A stretch of 44,476 nt of DNA from Nanoarchaeota archaeon. GTDB lineage: Archaea > EX4484-52 > LFW-46. The notes under the pieces are model-generated. The model saw nothing but the letters and a program-made list of their open reading frames with translations, was not told the DNA's origin and ran no database searches. Numbering within the stretch: the first letter of the stretch is position 1; the number at the start of each line of letters is the position of its first letter. The stretch is taken from positions 1-44,476 of the forward strand of contig JAHILE010000016.1 of the NCBI GenBank assembly GCA_018897155.1. The letters are read 5' to 3'. A program made the translations under genes and the position numbers. Below, in pieces: positions 23,586 to 30,364 of the stretch.

Positions 23586-23701
23586 GGTTTGAGTTTTCGC
23601 CGCGAAAGAATATATAGATGTTGCGCGTGTCGATTATGTTTAAACATATGCCTTCTTAACAATATTCATAAACTTATAAGATACAGATCTAACATATTAT
23701 T

Positions 23702-24535
23702 ATGCGCAAAAACGGTACTCCAGAAATACCCACGATTGTCAAATGGGCTGGTGGAAAATCGCAGTTATTGACACAGTTTGATAAGTTCTTTCCAGAAAAA
23801 ATCGATTATTATATAGAGCCTTTTTTAGGTAGCGGCGCCGTGTTCTTTTACATAAAGCGCAAATTCAACCCAAAAAAGGTATTGTTATCGGACACAAATG
23901 AAGAACTCATAAATGCTTTCATTGTTGTACGTGATAATGTGGACGCGCTTATTGAAGTGCTTAGAAATCATAAAGAACGGCACAACAAGGAATATTATTA
24001 TGCGACGAGGGTATTAGATCCAAGTACGTTAAACGATGTTGAAAAAGCAGGGAGATTTATTTATTTAAACAAAACCTGTTTTAATGGTCTCTATCGCGTA
24101 AATTCCAAAGGAAAGTTTAATGTTCCCATAGGGAGCTACAAGAATCCGGGAATTTTGAAAGAAGATGTTTTAAGAGAAGCAAACAAACTTCTTCAAGATG
24201 TAGATCTTAAAATTATGTCTTTTGAAAAAGTTATTGATTTCGCTACAAAGGGAGCATTTATTTATTTCGATCCCCCATATCATCCATTAAAAAAGTCGAG
24301 CTTTACATCATATGCTAAAAATGTTTTTTTGGAAACCGAACAAAGAAAATTAGCAGAAGTATTTAATCAGCTTCATAAACGAGGGGGTAATCTAATGTTA
24401 AGCAATAGTGATATGGACTTTGTTAAGAAACTGTATCCCGAATTCAAAATACATACGGTTAGAGCAAAACGGTTAATTAATTCAAAAAGTGAAGGGCGCG
24501 GTGAAATCAACGAAATTGTAGTTACGAATTATTGA
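23702..24535 (+). CDS. DNA adenine methyltransferase, DpnM/Dam (D12) class
   Basis: The 277-aa protein is an alpha-class N6-adenine methyltransferase. The SAM-binding motif is PFLGSGAVFFY (about 39-49), preceded by KWAGGKSQLL (about 14-23). The catalytic motif is FDPPYHPL (about 190-197), with a NLMLSNSD motif near 235. These match the D12 class represented by Dam and DpnM, which methylate GATC. A TATA-like ACTTATAAG about 25 bp before the ATG suggests a leaderless mRNA. It ends 6 bp from the convergent 208-aa gene. Base composition here is more AT-rich than in the second methyltransferase gene downstream. GATC specificity is inferred from family, not shown. Confidence 0.9.
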   Translation: MRKNGTPEIPTIVKWAGGKSQLLTQFDKFFPEKIDYYIEPFLGSGAVFFYIKRKFNPKKVLLSDTNEELINAFIVVRDNVDALIEVLRNHKERHNKEYYYATRVLDPSTLNDVEKAGRFIYLNKTCFNGLYRVNSKGKFNVPIGSYKNPGILKEDVLREANKLLQDVDLKIMSFEKVIDFATKGAFIYFDPPYHPLKKSSFTSYAKNVFLETEQRKLAEVFNQLHKRGGNLMLSNSDMDFVKKLYPEFKIHTVRAKRLINSKSEGRGEINEIVVTNY

Positions 24536-24541
24536 CTATTT

Positions 24542-25168
24542 TTAGATTTTTTTATCATTTAAATACCATTGCGACTCGATAGTTTTCACATAGTTTTTGT
24601 GTTTCTTATTTTCTTTGTTAGTGTATTGTGTCTTTGGAGGTTGTCCATTACAAACACTCATACACATATTATCGATTTCTTTAGGACTATCAATAAATTC
24701 TCGGACCCATCCCTGAAGAAACAGTGTTTTTGGTTCAAAATTGCTTTCGCGATTATAGTTGAACTCTTGTTCAATTAAAAACAGTTGTGCTAACGTTGCT
24801 ATTGTTTTTAATGAATTGAGATTGTGTCTAAATTCCTCAGTATCTAATGTGACTATTTCTTTTTCAGGATCTTTACCATAGAAGACATTATCGAATATGG
24901 TTAGAAGTTGCTTTTTTATATCTGGTCTAGAGCGCACTCTAAGATTTAAGTCTATGAAAACTCTTAGGTGATTTGGTCTAAATTCTCGCGTTCCTTCCTT
25001 TAGCCAAATCTGGAAGTTTTTCTTAATGTCATATTTATTCTTTAGGTTCTTAGGCAATTCGGAGGGGCGAATAACATATACTTCAGTACCCTCTTCGTCA
25101 ATGCAAATTGTTTTCTTCGTATCAAATCGAAGATCTTCTATTATTCCGAGCAGTTCGTTATACTTCAT
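24542..25168 (-). CDS. Unknown protein in a methyltransferase island (208 aa)
   Basis: No family is recognised. The protein is globular and charged, with a Trp-containing segment FQIWLKEGTREFRPNHLRVFIDLNLRVRSRPD (about residues 51-82), a PKTLFLQGWVREFIDSPKEIDNMC stretch (about 146-169) and a basic tail. No standard PD-(D/E)xK, HNH or GIY-YIG nuclease signature is obvious, although the conserved Arg/Asp/Glu residues could be catalytic. It overlaps the upstream winged-helix gene by 11 bp. It lies between DpnM-like and DpnA-like methyltransferases, the place where a restriction enzyme gene would be expected. It could be a nuclease, an immunity or partner factor, or a separate regulatory unit. 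Confidence 0.8.
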   Translation of the reverse strand: MKYNELLGIIEDLRFDTKKTICIDEEGTEVYVIRPSELPKNLKNKYDIKKNFQIWLKEGTREFRPNHLRVFIDLNLRVRSRPDIKKQLLTIFDNVFYGKDPEKEIVTLDTEEFRHNLNSLKTIATLAQLFLIEQEFNYNRESNFEPKTLFLQGWVREFIDSPKEIDNMCMSVCNGQPPKTQYTNKENKKHKNYVKTIESQWYLNDKKI

Positions 25169-25412
25169 TCAATATCTCCTTCCCTTTAGCACTAATTCGG
25201 TAAAGCTTGCCTATTTTATCGTTCAGATTCAAGCATTCTGTGAGCTGCATATTCAGAAGCTCTTTAAGTGTAAATGATACTTGAGAAATTGCAAGATTCT
25301 TTTTTTTAGAAATATCGTTCGCTGTCAAAGGGTCTTTCGATCGATATATTTCGGTTAGTATGCTTTTTCTTCGATGGCCTCTTTTTAACCAAGCATAGAG
25401 AGTCCAATTCAT
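25158..25412 (-). CDS. Winged-helix DNA-binding protein (84 aa)
   Basis: The small protein is one winged helix-turn-helix domain, with the HTH at about residues 30-58 (TANDISKKKNLAISQVSFTLKELLNMQL) and a wing ending in LYRISAKGKEIL. It overlaps the start of the 208-aa gene by 11 bp, so the two are translationally coupled and probably work together. Divergent promoters with AT-rich TATA-like sequence lie between it and the 75-aa gene at 25498. It likely controls the island or acts as the DNA-reading subunit of the 208-aa protein. Confidence 0.75.
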   Translation of the reverse strand: MNWTLYAWLKRGHRRKSILTEIYRSKDPLTANDISKKKNLAISQVSFTLKELLNMQLTECLNLNDKIGKLYRISAKGKEILNEV

Positions 25413-25497
25413 GGAAGTAGATAAGTATATAAAGCTTAAATATAATATATATTAAGAATATGTTAATAAACTATTAATAAATTGATGCGGTGGTGCT

Positions 25498-25725
25498 ATG
25501 AATTTGGATATGAAAAAAGGAAATGATGTGGTTGCGGCAGATGACTATGCGAAGGGGTTTTTATTCGCGTTAAAAAAAGCGCAAAATGACAAGGAACTAA
25601 TAAACATAATTGATAAAATATACGAAGACGGTTTTGAAGATGGATGTAAGGAAGGACAAGATGATGGCGCTTCGGAAAATTGGAGCGAACTGACAATAAC
25701 TCAGACAATTCACGTAGTTAAATAA
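25498..25725 (+). CDS. Small acidic protein (75 aa)
   Basis: The protein is acidic and helical (KNDKELINIIDKIYEDGFEDGCKEGQDDG), with no recognised family. A GGTGG ribosome-binding-like sequence lies just before the ATG. It starts the + strand run leading to the DpnA-like methyltransferase about 43 bp downstream. Its acidity and place in a restriction-modification-like island would suit an antirestriction or protein-binding partner, but that is a guess. Confidence 0.5.
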   Translation: MNLDMKKGNDVVAADDYAKGFLFALKKAQNDKELINIIDKIYEDGFEDGCKEGQDDGASENWSELTITQTIHVVK

Positions 25726-25768
25726 TGCGATGTCCGAAATTGTGTGCGTAGCAGACTAAGGGATGTAC

Positions 25769-26554
25769 ATGGCAGAATTAAAGCAATATTTCAACTCCGA
25801 AAACTTCGCGCTCTACCACGGGGATTGCCTTGAAGTGCTTCCAGAACTTCCGCAAGATTCAATAAATATGATTTTCGCAGACCCGCCGTATAATTTATCA
25901 AATGGCGGCGTAACCTGCAAATCCGGAAAATTCGTATCTGTGAATAAAGGCGCGTGGGATAAATCGCAGGGGTTCTTCAAGGATTTTCAGTTTACAACAA
26001 AATGGCTTAATGAATGCAAGCGCGTTTTAGCGCCGAACGGAACCATCTGGGTTTCCGGCACCCCGCACAACATTTATTCTGTAGGATTCGCGCTTCAGCA
26101 GTTGGGATTCCACGTACTGAACGAAATCTCATGGTTTAAGCCAAACGCAAGCCCGAATCTGTCATGCCGCTATTTCACGCACAGCCACGAAACGCTCATC
26201 TGGGCGAAAAAAGACAAATCCGCGCGCCATAAATTTAATTACGATGCCATGCGCTTCTGGCGCGCCGACATCATAAACAAAACCGGAAAGCAGATGCGAA
26301 GCGTCTGGACGATTCATTCAACCCCGCAGGCAGAAAAACAGCACGGATATCATCCGACGCAAAAACCAATAGATCTTCTAACAAGAATAGTCGCATCATG
26401 CACTGACAAAGGAGATTTAATTCTAGACCCATTTAACGGCTCCGGAACCACCGGCGTAATCGCGAAAAAGTTAGGCAGAAAATACATCGGAATTGAAAAA
26501 GAGCGCGAATACATCGATTTGACGGTTAGGCGCGCGAACGAATTTCAAAAATAA
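25769..26554 (+). CDS. DNA adenine methyltransferase, DpnA/beta class
   Basis: The 261-aa enzyme has the beta-class order: the catalytic motif FADPPYNLSNGG comes first (about residues 32-43), followed by WVSGTPHNIYSVG, SCRYFTHSHETLIWAKK and the HPTQKP signature. The SAM motif LDPFNGSGTTG lies near the C-terminus. The arrangement and phrases closely resemble M.DpnA, the second methyltransferase of the DpnII system, which also modifies GATC in single-stranded DNA. I start at the ATG at 25769, since AAGGG six bases before it is a good ribosome-binding site. An ATG at 25763 has none. GC-rich codon use (many CGC) differs from the DpnM-like gene, hinting at separate origins. Confidence 0.9.
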   Translation: MAELKQYFNSENFALYHGDCLEVLPELPQDSINMIFADPPYNLSNGGVTCKSGKFVSVNKGAWDKSQGFFKDFQFTTKWLNECKRVLAPNGTIWVSGTPHNIYSVGFALQQLGFHVLNEISWFKPNASPNLSCRYFTHSHETLIWAKKDKSARHKFNYDAMRFWRADIINKTGKQMRSVWTIHSTPQAEKQHGYHPTQKPIDLLTRIVASCTDKGDLILDPFNGSGTTGVIAKKLGRKYIGIEKEREYIDLTVRRANEFQK

Positions 26555-26578
26555 ATACCCTTGCGTGCAATTAAATTC

Positions 26579-27157
26579 ATGCTAATTCAGCTTCCAAAAA
26601 TTCTCGCGCCGTCAGGCATTCTTCTCGAAGAAGCAATAAAGCTCCGCCGCTCAAAGCGCGCGGAATACAAACCACAAATCTCGTTCGAAGAATTGTCGCG
26701 CCTTCTCTTCTCAGCTCAAGGCATAACATCAGACAAAAAGCGCGCTGTTGCCTCCGCAGGAATGGCGTTTCCCCTTGAACTTTATATTATCGCAAAAAAC
26801 GTCGAAACTCTAAAACAAGGTCTTTACAAATACCTGCCGGACACGCATTCGATAGAATTAATCAAAGAACAGGATTTCACGCAAGCCCTTGAAAACGCCT
26901 GCGGAAAATATGCTTTTGTTACTGACGCGCCGGTCAATATAATTATTGCCGCAGATTTCCGGCGAACAACCCGGAGATTTGCTGAACGCGGCATAATGTA
27001 CGTTCACATGGAGGCTGGAAGCGCGTATCAGAATATCTCGCTTGAGGCGGTTAATCTAGGCCTTGGAACTGTTGTGGTAGGCGCGTTTGACGTGAAATTC
27101 CTGAAAGAATCCCTCAATATCGCGCTTGAGCCGCTGTGCATACTGCCTGTCGGATAA
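26579..27157 (+). CDS. SagB-type nitroreductase family protein
   Basis: The 192-aa protein has the SagB/ThcOx-like FMN-dependent nitroreductase fold. It shows an N-terminal IKLRRSKRAEYK FMN-binding stretch (about residues 21-32), a LLFSAQGIT turn (about 43-51), a YVHMEAGSAYQNISLEAVNLGLGTVVVGAF segment (about 140-170) and a C-terminal PLCILPVG. SagB-type members oxidise azolines in peptide maturation, but single-domain forms without a partner cyclase are common and of unknown substrate. No cyclodehydratase is adjacent. The start ATG follows the DpnA-like gene by 24 bp; a TTG at 26561 is also in frame. It may be in one operon with the methyltransferase. Confidence 0.85.
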   Translation: MLIQLPKILAPSGILLEEAIKLRRSKRAEYKPQISFEELSRLLFSAQGITSDKKRAVASAGMAFPLELYIIAKNVETLKQGLYKYLPDTHSIELIKEQDFTQALENACGKYAFVTDAPVNIIIAADFRRTTRRFAERGIMYVHMEAGSAYQNISLEAVNLGLGTVVVGAFDVKFLKESLNIALEPLCILPVG

Positions 27158-27188
27158 TCGCTATGCGCTGTAAAACAATACGTTGTCC

Positions 27189-27206
27189 ATAGTACGTTTG
27201 TACTAT
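27189..27206. other. Perfect hairpin (ATAGTAC/GTACTAT)
   Basis: Seven-base arms with a GTTT loop, 32 bp after the nitroreductase stop. It is the first of three symmetric elements in this 219-bp gap, which otherwise contains no gene. Confidence 0.5.
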
Positions 27207-27216
27207 TAAATTATTG

Positions 27217-27242
27217 AAAAAAGTTTTAGCCAAAACTTTTTT
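27217..27242. terminator. A/T-rich hairpin, possible bidirectional terminator
   Basis: AAAAAAGTTTT and AAAACTTTTTT pair perfectly over 11 bp around the loop AGCC. The 3' arm ends in a T-run on either strand, the form of a bidirectional intrinsic terminator, here 60 bp after the nitroreductase gene. Confidence 0.55.
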
Positions 27243-27353
27243 GCCCGTGCCCAGAAATACCCCATAAAGTGGCGCAAACTATCGAAAATTGATTTTTGAT
27301 ATTGAAGAGATACCTGATTTATTTTCAAAAGAAAACAAAACGCTTGGGCACCG

Positions 27354-27369
27354 CAGTACTTAAGTACTG
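27354..27369. other. 16-bp perfect palindrome (CAGTACTTAAGTACTG)
   Basis: Fully symmetric and followed on the + strand by TTTTTC. It lies 8 bp beyond the stop of the convergent small membrane-protein gene. It could be a terminator for + strand transcription or a dimer-protein site. Confidence 0.5.
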
Positions 27370-27376
27370 TTTTTCT

Positions 27377-27658
27377 TCAAAATAAGAACCCTTCTGCAAA
27401 AAGCATCAGAAAAATCACTATAAAAAACACAACAATGAGCTTTGCTGAATCCCATAATAGTTTGTACGCCGCAAAAACGATTCCAAGTGCAAAAACTAGC
27501 ACCAGCATCCTTTCAAGAATGCTTGAAACCGCCCATTCCGCGCGAATTATCTGAACCATATACACTATTGCGCCAAGGACTATGTTTATGCTTCTCACGG
27601 TGCTTTGGAATATTTCGGATACGGCATATTTAAACACTTCAAATAATTCAAAAAGCAT
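27377..27658 (-). CDS. Three-helix membrane protein (93 aa)
   Basis: The protein is almost wholly hydrophobic, with helices at about residues 22-37, 47-65 and 70-92 and an amphipathic N-terminus (LFELFEVFKYAVSEIF). It follows the AMMECR1-type gene by 32 bp on the same strand, so it is probably in one operon. No family is recognised. Confidence 0.6.
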   Translation of the reverse strand: MLFELFEVFKYAVSEIFQSTVRSINIVLGAIVYMVQIIRAEWAVSSILERMLVLVFALGIVFAAYKLLWDSAKLIVVFFIVIFLMLFAEGFLF

Positions 27659-27690
27659 GCGTTTATTTAGTTTCAGAAAAATATATATGC

Positions 27691-28248
27691 TTACTTAAGC
27701 GTTCCTTCGATTATTTCTGCATTAAATTTGTAAATCCGCGCGCCATTTTTCCAGGCATCTGTTTTGAGGCCTGTCTTTAAGCACAAATGGCGGAGAAATT
27801 CTTCCTTTTCAGGCAATTCAATCCACACCTGCGGCAGAAAAAGCCCGCCGTTTCCGTTGCATTCTATTATCAGCCCGTCTTTTTTGGGAATGATTTTCTT
27901 AAGCAGTTCTGCAGAGCTTTCTGATTTGATGAGCCTTGGCTCGGTAAGTATAGACACCTCAAAGTCAATGTATGGCAGCTCGTCAGTACATATGGGAAGA
28001 AATCTGGAGTCACGGCACGATTCAATTGCGGCATCGCGCAGATTTTCAATTATTTTTCTTCTTGTGCCGCAGAATCCAACGCATCCGCGCAGCTCTTTAT
28101 TTTTTTTCAAAGTCACGAAAACCCCGCGCTTCTCATCAAGCTCTATTGGATGCTTCTTTGGTATTTCTGCGGCTTTTTCGTTTTTTACAAAATCCATTAT
28201 TGTGCGATTCACAAAGTTGCATGCGAATATTTCGGTTTGTTTGTCCAT
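27691..28248 (-). CDS. amrA: AMMECR1-domain protein (AmmeMemoRadiSam protein A)
   Basis: The 185-aa protein carries the AMMECR1 signature KELRGCVGF (about residues 50-58), which contains the nearly invariant LRGCxG, with FVTLKKN before it and DFEVSILTEP after. AMMECR1, MEMO1 and a radical SAM enzyme occur together widely in prokaryotes (AmmeMemoRadiSam). The reaction is not firmly known; a modification of RNA or protein or an iron-related radical chemistry is debated. It is divergent from the MEMO1-type gene, with a 34-bp gap that must hold both promoters. Confidence 0.92.
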   Translation of the reverse strand: MDKQTEIFACNFVNRTIMDFVKNEKAAEIPKKHPIELDEKRGVFVTLKKNKELRGCVGFCGTRRKIIENLRDAAIESCRDSRFLPICTDELPYIDFEVSILTEPRLIKSESSAELLKKIIPKKDGLIIECNGNGGLFLPQVWIELPEKEEFLRHLCLKTGLKTDAWKNGARIYKFNAEIIEGTLK

Positions 28249-28282
28249 TAAATAAATATGTCTGCATACTAATATATAAGAT
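28249..28282. promoter_or_regulatory. Crossed divergent promoters between amrA and MEMO1-type gene
   Basis: For the + gene, a TAAATAAATA-like box centred near 28254 is 29 bp before the ATG. For the minus gene, TTATATATTAG (28270-28279) is about 26 bp before its ATG. Each TATA box lies close to the opposite gene's start, so initiation in one direction probably blocks the other. Confidence 0.55.
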
Positions 28283-29101
28283 ATGCTTCGCCAGCCCGCA
28301 GTTTCAGGAATGTTTTACAGCGCGGATGAATCGCGCTTAAAAGAGCAGCTCGCTCGCGCCTTTGCAAACGCCGCACAAACTCGCGCAGAAAGCAGAAAAG
28401 TTATCGGCATAATCGCGCCTCACGCAGGCTATGAATATTCCGGATTTACCGCGGCGCGCGCATACTCTGCGATAGGCAAAAGCCATTCAAAAACATTCAT
28501 AATTCTTGGGCCGAACCACACAGGAACCGGCTCGGAAATTTCGGTCTCTGTCTGGAACCGCGGTGCATGGCTGACTCCTCTTGGAGAATGTAAGATTGAT
28601 GAAATTGTTGCCGGCAAAATAATCTCAAAAAGCGCGATTGCAAAGGCGGACGCGCGCGCGCATATCCAAGAGCATTCAATAGAAGTTCAGATTCCGTTTT
28701 TACAGTTCTTATTTGGAAATGAAATCAAGGTAGTTCCAATTTGCATGGCCGACCAGTCCATTAGCGCTGCACAGGATATTGCAAAAGCAGTACTTTCTTT
28801 GGATGAAGAAGTTACAATAATTGCAAGCTCTGACTTCACGCATTATGAGGGCAAAAAAGAAGTTGAAAGAAAAGATGCGGAAGCAATTAAGGCAATCGAA
28901 TCATTGGACGTGCCGCGCTTTTATAACGCTCTTGAAGAAAACGACATTTCAGCATGCGGATTCGGGCCAATCGCGGTTTTGATGCTTGTTGCAAAAGCCA
29001 AAGGCGCAAAAATCAAAAGAATCGCGCAAACGACATCCGGCGATATCACCGGCGAAACGAAAAGCGTAGTCGGATATGCAGCGATGAAGGCGATATTATG
29101 A
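28283..29101 (+). CDS. amrB: MEMO1-family protein (AmmeMemoRadiSam protein B)
   Basis: The 272-aa protein is the MEMO1-like partner. It opens with RQPAVSGMFYSAD, has PHAGYEYSG (about residues 49-57), LGPNHTGTGSE (about 75-85), QEHSIEVQIPFLQ and an SSDFTHYE region near 180. His, Asp and Cys residues in these positions bind iron or copper in characterised MEMO1. The stop codon overlaps the amrS start (ATGA), so translation of the two is coupled. The most likely function is with AmrA and AmrS in an as-yet poorly defined radical SAM modification. Confidence 0.92.
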   Translation: MLRQPAVSGMFYSADESRLKEQLARAFANAAQTRAESRKVIGIIAPHAGYEYSGFTAARAYSAIGKSHSKTFIILGPNHTGTGSEISVSVWNRGAWLTPLGECKIDEIVAGKIISKSAIAKADARAHIQEHSIEVQIPFLQFLFGNEIKVVPICMADQSISAAQDIAKAVLSLDEEVTIIASSDFTHYEGKKEVERKDAEAIKAIESLDVPRFYNALEENDISACGFGPIAVLMLVAKAKGAKIKRIAQTTSGDITGETKSVVGYAAMKAIL

Positions 29102-30117
29102 AAACCGCAATGCTTTGGCACAATGAAAAGAACAGCATACGCTGCGATTTATGCGCAAGAAGATGTTTGATAGCCGAAGGCCGAAGCGGCGTATGCCTTG
29201 TAAGGAAAAACATCAAAAATATTCTTTATTCCCTGAACTACGGAAAAATCATCGCCATGAATCCGGACCACATTGAGAAAAAGCCGCTGTTTCATTTTCT
29301 TCCCGGAACAAAAGCATTCTCAATTGCTTCTGCAGGGTGCAATTTTGCATGCGCATACTGCTGCAACTGGGAAATCAGCCAGGTGTATTGGGACACTAAG
29401 AATGCCGGAAATACAGGAAAAGATGTTGCTGGAGAGGATTACACGCCAAAAGACATAGTCGATCTCGCAGTAAAAAACGAATGCAAATCAATAAGCTATA
29501 CATACACAGAGCCGACAATATTTTTCGAATTTGCGCACGATACAATGCAGCTGGCAAAAAAGGCCGGGCTGAAAAACACATTTGTAACAAACGGCTACAT
29601 GACGCCCGAAGCAGCGAAAAAAGCAAAATGTCTTGACGCCGCAACTGTGAACTTCAAGGCATCGGCAGATGCAGAATTCTACAGGAAATACGCGCTTGTG
29701 CCGCGCGTCGAGCCGATATTCGAGAGCATTAAGGCGATGAAAAAAGCAGGAATTTTTCTTGAAATAACTAATCTTGTTGTGCCCAAATACGGCGATAATG
29801 CGGAGGATTTCAAAACGCTTGCCAAATGGATTGTTGATGAGCTCGGTCCCGAAACTCCGTTTCACATTCTGCGCTTTTTTGCATCCTACAAAGTGGCATG
29901 GCCGGAAACCCCGCTTGCAACGCTTGAGAAATTTTACGCAATTGCAAAGCGCGCAGGGCTGAATTATGTTTATCTCGGCAATGTCGGCGCGAGAGAAAAC
30001 ACAGAATGCCCTGAATGCGGCGAACTGCTGATTGACAGGTCAGGATTAGATGTGCGCATGAATTTGAAAAATGGCGCGTGTCCGAAGTGCGGAAGAAAAA
30101 TGCCGGTTATGAATTAA
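29098..30117 (+). CDS. amrS: AmmeMemoRadiSam radical SAM enzyme
   Basis: The 339-aa protein has the radical SAM cluster CNFACAYC (Cys81, Cys85, Cys88). An N-terminal Cys-rich segment (Cys16, 19, 23 and 33) resembles the pyruvate-formate-lyase-activating-enzyme-like AmrS family. YTYTEPTIFFEFAHDT (about 143-158) and KASADAEFYRKY are typical of the family. The C-terminus ends in a rubredoxin-like zinc ribbon, CPECG...CPKCG. It would cleave S-adenosylmethionine with a 4Fe-4S cluster to make a radical. Its substrate is not known. The ATGA overlap with the MEMO1-type gene fixes the start. Confidence 0.92.
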   Translation: MKTAMLWHNEKNSIRCDLCARRCLIAEGRSGVCLVRKNIKNILYSLNYGKIIAMNPDHIEKKPLFHFLPGTKAFSIASAGCNFACAYCCNWEISQVYWDTKNAGNTGKDVAGEDYTPKDIVDLAVKNECKSISYTYTEPTIFFEFAHDTMQLAKKAGLKNTFVTNGYMTPEAAKKAKCLDAATVNFKASADAEFYRKYALVPRVEPIFESIKAMKKAGIFLEITNLVVPKYGDNAEDFKTLAKWIVDELGPETPFHILRFFASYKVAWPETPLATLEKFYAIAKRAGLNYVYLGNVGARENTECPECGELLIDRSGLDVRMNLKNGACPKCGRKMPVMN

Positions 30118-30130
30118 TTTAGCTTGTGAG

Positions 30131-30364
30131 TTATTTGAAAACCAAAAGTTGGTTATCTCGGCGGTTTTCATATATTAACGGGTCTATAATCGCAAAATCC
30201 AATAGTTTTGACATCTTCTTCAAATCCGAAGTATTTATGAGCGCGGTGTAGTTTATGCTGTTTTTCATACTTTTATAACCTACAAGTTTTTGCGCCTCCA
30301 AAAAGAATGTTCGCGCGAGCCCAACCCGCGCATTTAATTTATCTAAAAAATTAAAGCTTCTCAA
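30131..30364 (-). CDS. Possible small unknown protein (77 aa)
   Basis: The frame begins with a TTG inside the last codons of fbp and runs 77 residues of mixed, moderately helical sequence (TFFLEAQKLVGYKSMKNSINYTALINTSDLKKM). A shorter version could start at an internal ATG. It may be coupled to fbp or may be spurious; composition looks plausible but no family is recognised. Confidence 0.3.
   Translation of the reverse strand: MRSFNFLDKLNARVGLARTFFLEAQKLVGYKSMKNSINYTALINTSDLKKMSKLLDFAIIDPLIYENRRDNQLLVFK

Noticed and set aside
23702-26554. Complete DpnII restriction-modification system
   Set aside because: Both methyltransferases are present but no sequence similar to the DpnII endonuclease, nor a clear nuclease motif, is found.
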